Below the pieces are notes generated by a model. That model searched no databases, was not told the origin of the DNA, and saw only the letters and a list, made by a program, of their open reading frames with translations. A program made the position numbers and the translations under genes. From NCBI GenBank assembly GCA_013115135.1, contig JABANP010000126.1, positions 1 through 64,000 of the forward strand: DNA of 64,000 nt. The letters are read 5' to 3'. This document shows positions 45,561-59,130 of the stretch, one piece after another. Numbering within the stretch: position 1 is the first letter of the stretch; the number at the start of each line of letters is the position of its first letter. The DNA comes from Perkinsus olseni (taxonomy: Eukaryota > Perkinsozoa > Perkinsida > Perkinsidae).

Positions 45561-48500
45561 TTATGTCTGCGATACTGCTGTACCGGTGAGGTCAAGCTCA
45601 ACACTTGGACGACCGATAGTGGCTGCTTGTGGCTCTTCGTTGTCACTCCGAGAAGGAGGATTTGATGAGGCAGAGGACGATGCCGTTGGATTGCCAATTA
45701 CCACTTCGAGTACCGACTCGGGAGTCGGGCACACTCGTCGAGGATCTGCTCGTAGCTTGACCATCGTCTAGGAGAGACACGCTGATCACTACGAGCGGTA
45801 ATGACCCTTACACAGTGTCGAAGGCCATTAGGGGGGACGTGGCGGCACATGGGACATGACAGTTGGGAGGAACGGAACCAATCCATAACACATAGATAGT
45901 GCAGGGTATGGGAGCATGGTAGCTGTAGTAGAGTATCGAGAGGAGACTCTGAGAGCTCTTGTAGGCAGATTGGGCACACCTATGATGACCATGTCGCAGT
46001 GGACGTCTTCAGCCCTCACCTGGCCCATGAACTCAGCTCGGCTCGAAGTCACACTTTTGAGTAGTCGATGGTCTAACTTGAGCTTTCGGAGAACCTTCTT
46101 GAATCTCCGCCATACTTTAGGTAGTATGTAGATGAGCATGGAAATGATGGAAGTCCCTGAAGGACGCCGAGAGAAGATCGCTGCACGACTTGCATGAAGT
46201 GACGCACCGCCAATCAAGGCATGCGGAGAGCAGCAAGGCTAGCTGCTCAAACGCCTCATCCGCTCCATCACGATCAGTGTCTTCGATGGGCGCCTCCTCA
46301 CCGAGGCTGATCGGAGTCTCCTGCGGCTCGGGGGTGGTGGCCTCGATGCCGGATGGCGTCGGCAGAAGGTATCCCCTCACGAGACGTGAATAGATCTCGC
46401 AGCCTTTAAAGACCACAGCAGCACAGTTATCGGAAGTCATCATTATAGGGAAGGTCGTGTCGACTTGGCCAATACCCGAGAGTGACGTCCTCAAGACGCT
46501 GGTGGGCCTAGTGACCTGTGCCCGCCAACGCTCTAGTGCTACCAAAGCCGAGGTCAGAGTGGGCTCATCGTGGCCCTCTGAGACGGGTATACTGAACACT
46601 GCGACAACGCTACCTGCCATGGCGGACACAGTAGGGCTGCCTTCAGATGATTCCCTACCCTCAAGGACCGCCTCCAGGGTGACATCCTGGTATACGAAAA
46701 CCCTCTCAACTGCCTCGAGGAGAATGGAGCGGCTGATGGTAGAGGGATGGACGCCTCTGAGCCTCAGCACGAGGAGCAGGAATGGCACGGTGATGGCCTC
46801 CTCCTCCCGCTGCCGTATGGCTCCCGAGTTGTGTGATGCTACTGCCACTTCGCCGAGAGGGAGGAAATGCGCATCAGGCAGAAGGCAGCTGGCCGTACAT
46901 GCGCAGAGCCTGAATAAAGGCTGTGCCATATGATGCTATTCACATGAGGTCCCACGTGTGAGATGATGCTGTCGCATTGTCGCGTAGTGGGACTACACTG
47001 TAGGACAGCCTATTCTCTGTAGGGTGTACCTACCGAAGCCTTATCACCGTCCGTTGGAGCGGTTATAGACTAAGACCTCAGTGGGCGTCACGGCGAGGTA
47101 GCGTTCGGCCTTCAGCTGGAGAGCTCGACATACCCCATCAAATCCAAACATAACGACCGGTAGTCGGGTAAGGTCAATGAATGCCACGGACCTGACCACC
47201 TCCAGCTGAGTCGGGCTCACCACAGACAGCCTAGTACAGGGTCACTGTCATGGTCCCCGTCAGGTCTTCACTCTCGTATGCACTATATTCCGTGATGTAC
47301 TTCTCCACAACGAAATCGCCAAGGCCATGAAAACTGATCTGGTATTATCAAACGCATCATCAGGTGAAGCCCTGCACCTCGCCGCGCGCTCCTCTCTGGG
47401 CGACTCATCCACAGGCCGCGATGTTGCACATATTCGATACACCGTCTCCGACAGCAAAGGCTTGTCGGCGGCTTCATGCGGGTAGCTGGAAGGGGGATGG
47501 CGTTGGTGATGCTGAGGCGAGAGGTAGCAGCAACGCACTGTGCTTCCACTAGGCTCTCATTGAATATGGACTGGGACGTCTTCATTCGCACGAATGCTGT
47601 TTCCTGACTGCATGCAGGGAGGGAGGATGATGGCTCCTGAGTGGGCAATGACCCTGGAGTGAATAGCAGTAGCCCACCAAGACGACGTCTACACGTCGGC
47701 TGGTTATCTCTCTGAAGAGGTAGACCGATAGCGGAAAACCCTGGTACGCTCGGGACACGTTGAGAAGGGCGATGCCAGGATCCACACGTATGATACCGAT
47801 GTAACTGTGTAAAACATGTGTTGAGTACCGAACATCTCCCTCGTCACTCACCTGAGCTCCTCTGCTCTGGTGGGCACCTCTGCACAGAGCTCATGGTCAG
47901 CAGCGACCCGTGGGTGGACTATGAGGGTGTAGTGAGGTTCTTCGTATCTTGGACCATTCTCAATTTGATCTACTATGTCAGTGCATGGCCTAGCCATCTG
48001 ACTTTGCACTAGCCCTAGGAAAAACCTTCCGAATTCGACTGGTTGTACGGACGCCCGAAAGCGGACTGTAGACCATCCACCGGCCAGGACACGGCCTTCA
48101 GTCAAGAGAGTAAAACTCAAGGGCATCACTTGGACCAGCGCCTCCGTTGTCGATGTGCCGTCATCGCCGGGCACCGGACCATCCTCAGAGACCTCCATAG
48201 TGCCGGCGAAGGCCCAGAGGGGAGGCTCTCGGAGGTAGCGAACGCATAGAGCAAAGTAGCCTGGAGCAGATGGCGTGATGACGAACGAAACTAGCTCTGA
48301 TGTGTGCACGGACGATGGCTGAGGGCAGAGGGTGGGGTCCGAGGGTCCTGAGAATGCGTATGAGGAAGAGCAGCAGCAGCGAGTAGTGATTCTGGGCGTG
48401 CCTACCGTATTATCGTCGTTGCATTGAGAAGGAGAGATGAAACTTTCAGCGAGGCCCTCGCCTTGGCATGCATCGCTGGGGAGAGGGTTCCCCTCATCTA

Positions 48501-51500
48501 CGGACTGCGCCACAGGGAACTAGCACTCTCTCTGGCTCGAAGGCCCTACTATCAGGATGATATGCATAGGGTGATTTTCTGGTAGGTGATGGCCGGCAAC
48601 ATCAATCTGGCTCTCCTCATGTACCCGACCGCGGAGAGGACCCTCGATCACGTTGACCTCGAGATGGCAAGAACTTGACGAGGGTTTGAGGAGGCTCATG
48701 GCTACCTCGCATAGGGTGATATGCGTACAAACATCCCCTCGAGGCATGCTACTCGTATCGACCAATAGCTCGCCGTAGTATGACGCGCAGAGGCTCCAAA
48801 TGCCGGCCCTTGTCGTCGAAGGAAGTGATAAAGCCGGGAAGACGAGAGTACTCCATCCCATGCCCTCCACCGAAGTGGTCATGTCGACGTCAATAGCTGA
48901 GGCCGATGAGGGCTTATTGGTGAGCACTGCGAGTAATGCTATCCTACGGCCGAGTAGTGATACCCCCGTTGCGCCGTCAGCCTCCGCTGCATAGAGAGCT
49001 AACCTTGTGGTGTTCAACCAGAGCCACACGTCTACCCCTTCGACCTGACCTCGACGTGGAACCCAGTCGCGTACCCGCTCAAGACGTAAGTCTTACTCTC
49101 ACCAACCCTTCTGGCAGATACTCGCTGCCGCTAACCACGTGAGATGGACCGGTGATCTGACTGAATCCCACGACAGTGACGGAGACTCCTGAAGAGAGCA
49201 GCAGTCGTGGCGTAGGAAGGATGAGCGCAGTCGAACTCACCGAGGTCCATAGTGAACCACTCAGCAGGTGGAATGCCATCATCCACGGAGCAGTACAGGC
49301 AGATGCAGATTCGTTCCTTGTATCGTACTCGCTCGGTTAAAGCAGCCGTACTTATCAGCAGTGTACCATTCTGGATGGCAGTGATAGGGTTCTGCCATTT
49401 CCAAAAAACTGCCCCACCTCAGCTTTTGTGGTGCCAAGGATTTCCACCACCCTCGAGCCGCCCTGGCTCTCGAGGTCGGCGCAGTTGTCGATGCCCCTAA
49501 CGAGGCCAATCTCAATGAACTGCTCACCAACAGTACTAGCGGCAGAACTGAGAGGGATCTACACAAACAGCGTGGGGATGAGCACTCTATTGCTACTCTA
49601 CCACTGCTGGGCATGAATCCTCGACAGTGTTATGGCCTGGCACAGTAGGCTGCACGCAGTACAACTCGGCAAGGGCATCAACGACCGTCACCGGTGATAT
49701 ATCAAGGAGCACGACACCTGGGATGCGGAAGTGGTAAGAGAGGCCGACTATGGTGTCAGGAACAAACCTGCCAAAAGCCACGATGAAGAAGGACCATTAG
49801 CCGGCTGGATCTTCAGTTCTATCGCCACCTTCCCCTGCCGCCTGAGCGAGTCAGTCACAGGCAAAGCTCGAGGCGATTCCGAAGGGCACTCGACCACTGA
49901 AGTTGCCTCAAAGCCTTCCCTGAGAGAAGACTTCATCACCGGACACACAGCCGACGGGTTCTCACGGGAGTAGGTTGTCACAATGGCTCTCAGCATTGAC
50001 GTGATCGAATGCGGTTCTGATAGCAAGCCCGGTCGATGGCGGGATGCCTGTCATTACCAGAGGCCCGAAGGTGCATCGGAGACCTGCCAGCAGCAGCAGC
50101 AGCAGTCGGAGGATGAACTCGAATCGAAGAGTCAGACCTGCATGCGTGTTCACAACGGTGCAAGGATACTCGGCCAAAGGGTCTGGACCCAGCACCATGA
50201 GGGTCCCCGGAAAAAGCGTGAAATGATGGGACGAGGTACATCCATTAAAATCAATGCCTGAGAGTACGGTGCTCTTAGCTGCTGAAGATGAGGACTGCTC
50301 ACACAGGCAGAGTGTGTGAGGTCCGGGCTGTGAGTTGAGGAAGGCCGAGGGAACTGCGAACATCCTCGTAGTTACGTTCAGTTTCACCTGCCGCCAAGGT
50401 GGCACAAGCCAGCCGAATGGCTGTCTTACGGATGTGGACGAGTCATCGTTGTCAAGGAGAGGAGGGCACTGCTGAGTTATTGATGAGGTATGCCTTTGGA
50501 GGGACAGCTTGCTGCGTGAAGGCAGTGGTGCCGTTGTCCTTGGGGCGGGAATGTTGCACTGGAAGCCCATTGTGCAGTTGATCTGAGGAGATCGGCGGAT
50601 GGTGTCTGCCGTCAGGTTAGGATAGCAGACCTGCGTGTGGGCAGCCTCGGGCCTCACGCCCCTCGCACCATAACCTCTGAGTCAAGCGGCCATTAGGCGA
50701 ATGGCGGACGGCCTTGCCTACCTCTTGAGGCCACAATTGCGCCGTCACTGCCATAGACCGCCAAGTGTAGGAGGTCAGTACTCTCAGCATCATCTTGCGT
50801 TGGTGTAAAGAGGTACACGAGGATCCAGGTCGACACATGAGGGGATCTTATCCATACTTCACCTAGATAGGGCTGTCTACTAGCGGCAACACCGGTTGGG
50901 GTGGCTCACATCTCAAGCCTACTGTGCAGTACTCTAACGTGGCGGCTGAGGGATGATGCTGGGGCTTCCGACACTTTCCTAAGGACTATCCTCTCAAAGT
51001 TGGAATAGTGATGAGCCTGGTATGCCTCCATCTGAAGGAGAATACCGGTCATTGCGGCGATCTGCTTTGCCTACTGTCGGAGCCTCGAGTCCATCGGTGA
51101 GGGCAGGGATGAGGTGTGTCCAGGATCCACCAGTGAGTGTGAGGTTTGTTAACGCCATTCCGATGCTGATGCACCGCGAATGGAGGTGATATGGTCCTAT
51201 CCTGCGGGAAGGATCAATACGGTTCAGGCGCTTTCCGTGTCGACTCACTTGAGATAACCCAGAGTAATGTTAAATGACCCTTCTGTAACCGATGTACCAT
51301 CACGGCTTTGTACGTACAGCCTAGCTGAGTTGTTCGGCGTGAGTCCTCCAAGCAATGTAGCGTTGAGGACAAGCTTACCATCAGACTCTCTGAATAAGGG
51401 GTTTGAGTATTTGGTGGATGGCCGGAACTTGGCCTACTCCCAACTGTGGGGAATGATCTTCGAAGCCACGATCTGTTCAATCTCCGACTCTATTTCAAGG

Positions 51501-54500
51501 AAGAGCTCCTGTTGGCCCATCAGGAGAAGTTTTCGCATCAACCCTTTCGCCGAAGATGAGAGTTAATCGGCCTTCATGGCTCGAGTCAGCTGCGGGTGGC
51601 GAGGCCCACCACCTGCGCATTGGATCGATCGCAGCTGACTGGACGACGCATCTAACCATGTTGGTTCGAGGTTGAGACGAAGAGTCTGGTTTATTGAAGA
51701 GCAGGCTAGCTCGGACGAACCCTGGGGGGTCGAGCGGTGCTGACCCGTTGGATCGCAGAATCAGGAGAGGGTGTTGATCCACAGGAAGACAGGAGGCGTT
51801 GTAAGAGGGATGTTGCACCTACCGCGGGTTGTGAGGCAGAGAGTTGATGACTCGAGGGTTCGTTACTTGGCATGTTGTGTTGAGCTTGGGGGTGTTACGT
51901 TGACAAGCAATGTGTTGCCGTCATTCGTAGCGCATGTTGTAATGGAAGGACAGTAGTAGTAGAGAAGGGTGGTATTCTCGACCGTCTGATCGTACACTTC
52001 GACGGAGACCTCTGCGCGGTAGCACTGCAAGGCTGCAAGGCTGTCCTGGGGAGAGGAGGTTGATATCGGATAAGATATCTTCCTGAACACGAGTACCACC
52101 TGAGCAGAAGGTCTCTCCTCCAAGTCCGGCGGGCCGAGCTCTTGCTCGTAGACGGGCGGAGTAGAAAGCGTTGCGTTCAGACGAGTGTAGAACGATAAAC
52201 TCGAGTTGAGAGTGAGGTCAGGATCTGAAGGCTGTAGGTAGTTCGCTGTCCCTACGAGACGTCGATGTGACGTACCAACGCAAATGCTGTAGTCGAAGCT
52301 ATGTCCTTGGTTTTCGATCATCGGCGAAATTATGATGACTTCCTCCACGCCGAAGTGCTCATCAGAAAGGCACCACCACATTATCGGCGGATACCTGCAA
52401 CGGTGCCATGACCGTGCTGGGTGGTTACCCTCGAGCTTGCCCCTCGGTGCCATTGCACTGTCTGACCCTCCAGTCTTGGTTATCATACCCTCTTGGAATA
52501 TGCCACTCGTACGGAGCCCAGAGAGCGAGCAGCTCTGTCAAGGAAAGATCGAGGACTTGTTGTGGTCCTGCTGCGATGGGCGGGAGTGTAGGATTGCCTG
52601 AAGGCTGACCAACCATCCATGTAGTGTCCAACACTGCGTGCACATACTTCGTTCCTCGCCTAGTATCGGGCCGAGCATGTCCACCAAACCGATGGCGAAA
52701 ATGAAGTCCTCAGGCCACACGCAGTGAGTACTGGTTTGATGGGGAGAGCAGAGACAGATGCGGTAGATACCGCCAGACATTATAGTTCGGCTTGGTATAC
52801 GAAGCAGGGTTCGATTAGAAGTGAGGTAAGCGCCGTGCCTATGATGGTGGCCACAGGAGGGGGCCGGGGTAGCGTAGAAGGCAAATGCTTCAGAAGTGTC
52901 ATTGTTGGCACTGTCAAGGTGGATGATGCAATCTGCGGAGCGGATGCCGTCGGGTTAAGAGCGGCTGAGGAGGATACTCACCCTTCGTCAAGCTGCATAC
53001 GACGTCTTCCCTCGCGTAGACTGGTACCAGTGTGCCTAGAATGGGCCAACTGCAGTTACGGGGAATTGAGTGTATTCCTACAGTTTGGGCAGATGAGCCG
53101 CGTTGGTGAGACAGTGACAAGGCTCTCCACTCTGGACCGTCGTACGATAGCTTTTGGGCCGACATAAGACGCAGATTCCTCTCACGCCGCCAATCCTCGG
53201 CGACGCTTGCAACACAGCAGGGTTGGAGTGGTACACAGCAGTGTCTCTCCTCTTGCTACAATCATCGGGTCGCCCTGGAGGGGTCAGCCACATCGATAGG
53301 AACAAACCTGATAGGCCACGCTAGCAGACGACAATAGCTGTAATGCCGTACTCCCGGGATGCATCATTATTCTCAAAGTAGAGGCCGCTTCCTCGATACC
53401 AACGTCATCATAGCCCAGGACTTCTATAGTGGTGGATAGAGTCATGCTACGGTTGAGGTAGGTGTAGTGCATCTTGTACGTCCCAGGTGGCACAGGAGGG
53501 ACTCGAACCACATCGCCTACAGGTGGATGATGCAACGAGAGGGGCTGGCAGCAGATGCTGCTCACCGTCCTTGAATAATTCAATATCCATGCCGCTAGTG
53601 TCTCCTCCCGAGAGCCTCAGCCCCGCCTCTTCTTCGCGACTTATGCCGTACAGCAACACCGTAAGGGATACGGAATGATTGAACATGCCAAGATAGAGGA
53701 CTTCTCCCCCCGCGATAGCCGCCCACCACGTCCCCGGCGCACGGATAGCGATCTCCGTACGGTAGTGAGCAACGTCCACTAGTGCCGTATTAGGCCTGCG
53801 AGGGCCTGGACCTTCAGAGCACAGCGGGACGATTGCTGAGATATTCGGTGGGGCCGATGCATTGACGGGGGTGGCAGATGGGAGGAAGAATGCCGGGGCC
53901 ATGACAGATACGCCATCCGCACTGGGTACCGCGCTGTGTACCGCTCCGGCTGACCTGTAGCTAGAAATGATCTCGTGAAGGACAGGCTTGAACTCACGTG
54001 CGGATGTGCAAGCCTCCGCCACGTTCTGGATGAGGGCCGTCAGTCCATACCACTCCATTCTGAAATAGTCCCATCTTGAAGGAGAGGTTTGTGTTAGTCA
54101 GCCTCCTCCATTGTATTATTAGTAAGCTATCATTAGCGACACTGTACGATATACTACCTGATAAATCTCGCTGGAGGCATCAAGCACGTAGCAATACATG
54201 CTACATTCATCATGCCAGCATCCGATGCCCTCCATCGACGTAGACTCCGACAACGCGAGAGCAGACCATTGCTGTGCCCCTCGGGTCCTAATGTAGCCCC
54301 GGTTGGATACCCAAACGCCATCGCCTAGCAGCCAGTCGAAGTCTATCCACTCCAACTCATCGAAGGTGTATTGTACTCGAGTCAGCGGAACTGGATCGGC
54401 CAATGAAGAGATGTCCCCCAAGTGGTAGTCCTCCACTTGCGTGTACACCTCGAGTTTCGACACCAAGCGTGCATTGGCCAGGACGTCTACTGTACTGCTG

Positions 54501-57380
54501 TTGGTAGTGTTTATCGGGAAAGGTAAATGGGCGTAGCGCCCCGTGGTATTGGAACACACGACATGCTCCTGACGAGCTGGAGCGACGGGTCCGTTAGGAG
54601 GCGTCCGTGGCGGTATCAGAGGAAGATTCATTGAGGACGACTCAGAGCATGAGCCGTGGCAAATGATGAGGGAGCAGTTACCCTCATCGTCTCTCGTATG
54701 GTGTGTACGGTGATAGATGACCCGGACGTAAGCACGCTCGAACGGCCGAAGGTTGACCGTGGACGCATTGGTCGAGAAGGCAGAATGACACCACGGGGGA
54801 GAGCTAGAGCCGATGCTTGTGGTGACGTGTGTGAGCAGGGAGGTGCGCAACACAAGAATTCTGCTGATTGTGGGCGCCAAGGTGAGAGCAGCGTCATCAA
54901 GTCCTTCTGCGAAGTTCACCACATCCACGTCCTCCGCGATGGCAGCGGTGGGGAGGGTAGTCTGAAGGACTGCAGCATGAGTAGTGATACAGAATGGAAG
55001 ACGAGTATCCACACCTGGATGAGCTGCATCAGCCTTATCTTGCCACCTCCGAAGCTCCTGCTCCGGGGTCGCTCCTCATCCCACGAGACATTCACTCGGA
55101 AGTGGTACTCGAGTGTCCCTCCACCTTCGCTCTTCGCACTCAAAACGGCCTCGTATTGGCCAAGTCCTGGAGGGTAGAGGAGGACTGAACAGAGGAAGGG
55201 ATTCTTTATATCACAGCCGACACCCTAGCACTAGAAGCTTGCTGATGGGTGGCATCAGGCAGCCACGCCCATCTCCTTGTCCTAGCCTTCTCCAGTAGAG
55301 TGACCGCATCAATGCGGAATCCGAGGGCAGAACCTGGGTGAGCTGCTTCCGCCTTGACAATCCAAATCGCATGACTGGGGAAGGAGGCATCCGACCCTGC
55401 CTTGCCCTCATGTATGGTCAATCCCTCATCTTCCGTTCTCACAACAGGATGCACAGCCGATTCCCTGATGATGGCGAGCAGCTCAGTGTTGGACTGGAAC
55501 ACTTCCGGGATCTGTAACACGGTCCCCAATTGCAGGGCAGCTGTCCAGCCCACCTCCTGCTTTAAAGCGCCCATCATAGCCATCGCTGTCCCTGATGCTT
55601 GGTGGGCCATGTACATGTCATCGTCCAATCCAGAAGGGCTCACTGGTGATGGGGATCCAATGCGGGACTTAGAGTAGCTGCACAGAACCAGCGAGACATC
55701 AGTCGCGGCGGACCGGAGTCAAACCAACTCACAGGGGATGCATCCATAGTGTCCCACTACCGAGGGTGGGATGAACACAGAGTGCATCTGAAGGACGGTC
55801 CTCGACGGACGAGCTCCTAGAAAAAGAGTCACCTTCTAGTTCGCATGGGCATCTGCCTGGGAACTCTGATACAGGCCCCATGAGTAGTGGCGGAGCGTCA
55901 AGACCATCGTTAGCGAAGAGCAATGGAGTGTAAGTACAGTCAACGCTGTAAGCATGGTACTCGACATCACCTGATGAGTAGAAATGTGAGCAACGATGAC
56001 AATGATGGGTACATCCAATGGCCCGGCAGAAGGCTGAGGCGGCCTGCACATCCTCGATGTAGCCTTCCTCGTAGCCGCTCCTAGCGTTGTAGGCAAACAT
56101 CTTCAGAACAGCAAACCTCACCCTCTCAACGCCTCCTCCTTTGACCATCTGATCATAGCCCGAGCCGCTCGAGTGTAGACTACACGAACCAAGAGGCTTA
56201 CGGCAATGATAGCGTTAGTCACATAGAAGGAGAATGGAGTATCAGCGTAGATGGCATCAGCGTCATTAAGGGAATAGAAGAAGTCACAACCATGATAGAG
56301 AGGGGTGGAGCAGCCATACCTGAAGCACCTCCATCGTTAGTTCTATCTTGCGAGAAGGAACGACTCATCAGGCGCACCCTTCGGAAGGGTCAGGATTGTG
56401 CCAGAGAACAGTGGTGATGTCGAAGTCCTGTCCCAGTTCCCGTCTGATGAGGTCCATGTTAACTCCAGAGCCGATGATGCCCACCAGTAGAGTCTGACGA
56501 CCCTGTGCTGCCCCTGCAGTCCCGCTTCACGACACTTACCTCCTTATTGCCTCCTCGAAGATGTTTTGCTTTGGTCATCGTATTGGCCTGAGGGACCCTG
56601 GTGCCGAAATGCTCGGATTTTAGGGCCCAATCGAAGCTCAGGAAGTATGGCAAGTAGTCACTCTGACGAGGCAGCCGGTGAGACACCTGTTAGGATGCTG
56701 CAGTCCCTTACGGCGGCCCTCCTCGAGGTGTGCGAGACTCCCAAGCTCCGAGATACTGGTACCTGCCGACAGGACTGGTAATAGCTGTGAGGCAACGATT
56801 CGTACGCACGTTGAAAGCCGTTCGGTTTCGGGGAGGGCTGAGGGGTTCTTGATACGACCCTAACTGCCAGTCCTCAGTGTAAGTGGAACTAGACAGACTG
56901 TATAGTTGCGATGGGGCGGAGGAGTCGGACGAGTTGAACGAGGATGGATGCTTTTGATGGCGATGGGCTATCAACCTCACAACCCTTGCTGCTCACCCCG
57001 AAGTTTCCGGATGGTCCAATCGTCTCGTGCGGCGAAGCTGAGTTGGGTTACCGTCCGGAAATTCCCAGGATGTAGACAGAAGATCCCGGGAGAGGTTGAG
57101 TTCAGCTGAAGCGATTCAGAGGTGGTGAGGGACACTCGCCTACGATGGGCTCACGCATGGGCACCTCCACAAGCTTGGGCCACTCGTCGTCGAATTCTAC
57201 TTTAACACTCACCTACACAGATCCCCTCAGCTTTCCGGAGTAATTCACAAAGTCGTCATGGTAACTCACATTAACGAAGGTTTGAGCGTCTATAGTGGGG
57301 CTGACAACCGCGAGGCCGGAGGCGAATAATAACAACGTGAGCCCTGGTCTGCATCCCTCGGGTAAGCCCGCCATGATCAT
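45561..57380 (-). CDS. Giant secreted-type ectodomain protein with C-terminal RING-H2 finger
   Basis: The signal peptide starts at ATG 57380 (MIMAGLPEGCRPGLTLLLFA) and continues into FVNVSYHDDFVNYSG. About 11 kb of short exons follow, with recurrent extracellular motifs such as APGYFALCVRYL (about 48260), RAGIWSLCASYY (about 48790), PPGTYKMHYTYL (about 53490) and PGPHTLCLCEQS (about 50310). These are variants of the G-x-Y-x-[LV]-C-Y module of the other giant gene. The longest exon frame is 54119-55012. Near the 3' end a hydrophobic stretch (ISMLIYILP, about 46110-46150) precedes a basic helix (RRFKKVLRKLK). A RING-H2 finger (CPICLQEL, CSHTLHYLC, CPMC) lies at about 45840-45980, after a 40-base intron following EFMGQ. 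A Ser/acid-rich tail ends at TAA 45561-45563. That the ectodomain and RING belong to one transcript is inference from strand, frame and continuity. Confidence 0.55.
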
Positions 57381-57791
57381 TGGAAAGGGACACGCAACCC
57401 TACACGGTCAAACGCTCGGAGGAGAACAACTTGTATGATACCAATGAGAAGAACATCAAGATGGCCACCCTCCCCTGGCGGATGGCACCTTGCTGGTATT
57501 GACCTCGTCGAACGCAAGAACCCAGGCTTCACAGATTCTTGAATGATTCAATGGGTAGCATAGCAAAGACCAATCACAACTTGTCTTCTGCGCGCGGCTT
57601 GTGTATTCCATTATGCTGACGAGGCCCGTGGCACAGATCTGCCCTTCTCTCCAGCGAGGGCCATCCCATAAGGGGGTGTTAGTGCGACGCCGTGACGATG
57701 CCTGGGCGGGCGAAGGGGACTTCTTCCGACGAGACGCCCAACTGCTGGATTTACTGTAAAGTTTCCTTCTCTATTCCTGAACATTCTGCTT
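57381..57791. promoter_or_regulatory. Divergent promoter region between two secreted-protein genes
   Basis: The interval lies between the start codons of the giant RING gene (minus) and the first two-repeat gene (plus). The 63-codon minus frame at 57611-57802 is judged a shadow. No specific element was identified. Confidence 0.4.
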
Positions 57792-58883
57792 ATGTCCGCC
57801 ACTTGGTCTTATCTCCTGATGGTCTCCCTCGGTATCCGCGCGATGGGGGCTGGCCCTGAGGACTCTATGTACATCCCCGCCGGGGTATACAGTACTTCGA
57901 CCAATATCCCCCATTTTGGGCGTATCATGATGTCTTCAATAGGAGACGGGCGATGCGTTTTCGGCTTCAAACCATCACCGAGAGAGGCGGTATTCACTGT
58001 ACCGCCCTTTAGAATGAAGAGAGGCAGTAGGAAGGACTGCTTCGTCTACGACTCCAGCGGATTCTTCGATAGACTGTCTTTGGGCCGTCACTTCGAGGAA
58101 CTAACGAAGAGAGTCGGTCCATCGATCAACTACACCGACATAGGAATTTGCAGGTCGGGGGATACGAACATCCGCTTGAGGCTTGCCGGGGAAGAATATC
58201 CAATGCGAAAAGTGATGACAAGACGCAGAACTATCCAGCAGGCCAGCAGGCCGGATCCTGATGTGGATGAGCCACTGGATCTGAGCTCAGGCAGCAGAGG
58301 ACAGCAAGAGGGAGCAGATGGGGCGACGGCCGGCAAGAGCGCGAACTCTGATGTAGCGCAACCCTCCAGGTCCAACAAGAGGACGGCGGGTGATGATTCA
58401 TCACCTCCACGCCCGGCCAAAGTTCGGACCACCCAGGCTGAGGGCGTGAATATACCAGATCTCGGACAACTCCTCGGACTTGAGGCAGCAACCCAGCCGA
58501 TGTCGTTTCCCCCACATTCTCCTGAGGAGGACACTCCTACAGCTGGATATTACGATAATGCGGAACCCATCTCAGGTTTCGAGAAAGTACGTATAACTTT
58601 GAGACAGGATTTGGTATGCACGCTGGAGTTCTTCCTTTCTGGAGAGAAATCCACAAGAATAGTCGGGCCGGGTAAAATGGAATATTCGCGCCATGGGATG
58701 TGCTATCAATTCGATACCAAGAACCGGAGTGTAGTTAGCTCGTTGGGCGCCATTTCGCGGAAGCTCAGAGAGAAGAACCTGCCAGGTCTGTATGTAGCTA
58801 GTGTAGGCGTCTGTCGTTCGGAGACCTCTGAAGTGTTGGAGCTGAAGCTGTGGGATAAACGGTACCGGATGAAGGCTGAGTGA
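57792..58883 (+). CDS. Secreted two-repeat protein, copy 1
   Basis: A 363-residue intron-less frame. The N-terminus is a signal peptide (MSATWSYLLMVSLGIRAMGA). Two divergent copies of an about 85-residue unit follow. Repeat I at about residues 55-140 includes MKRGSRKDCFVYDSSGFF and DIGICRSGDTNIRLRLAG. Repeat II at about 275-362 includes GKMEYSRHGMCYQFDT and SVGVCRSETSEVLELKL. Both have a central Cys, a [ILV]-G-[IV]-C-R-S strand and a closing x-Y-x-M-[RK] turn. They are joined by a Ser/Pro/Lys-rich linker. No known domain was recognised; a secreted or vacuolar effector-like role is only a guess. The downstream copy shares sequence from within this gene through about 300 bases past its stop. 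Confidence 0.8.
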   Translation: MSATWSYLLMVSLGIRAMGAGPEDSMYIPAGVYSTSTNIPHFGRIMMSSIGDGRCVFGFKPSPREAVFTVPPFRMKRGSRKDCFVYDSSGFFDRLSLGRHFEELTKRVGPSINYTDIGICRSGDTNIRLRLAGEEYPMRKVMTRRRTIQQASRPDPDVDEPLDLSSGSRGQQEGADGATAGKSANSDVAQPSRSNKRTAGDDSSPPRPAKVRTTQAEGVNIPDLGQLLGLEAATQPMSFPPHSPEEDTPTAGYYDNAEPISGFEKVRITLRQDLVCTLEFFLSGEKSTRIVGPGKMEYSRHGMCYQFDTKNRSVVSSLGAISRKLREKNLPGLYVASVGVCRSETSEVLELKLWDKRYRMKAE

Positions 58884-59130
58884 GCAGATATTGATAGAAT
58901 ACAGTATCAGAAGAGATAACGCGAATCCCTCTTGGCATGGTGTCGTATTTTCCTCTATCTATCAACCATCTCATTCTGTATAAGATGCCTGTTTACATGT
59001 GAATGATATTCGGTGCATGAAGTTGTGTTCAGTCCACACCGTAAACGAGGTCACTGCAGCGACGTGAAGAGGGTCGATCAAACGGCTTGTTCGAAACACG
59101 AAAGTGAGGTGTACCAGGTTAATAGAGGGA

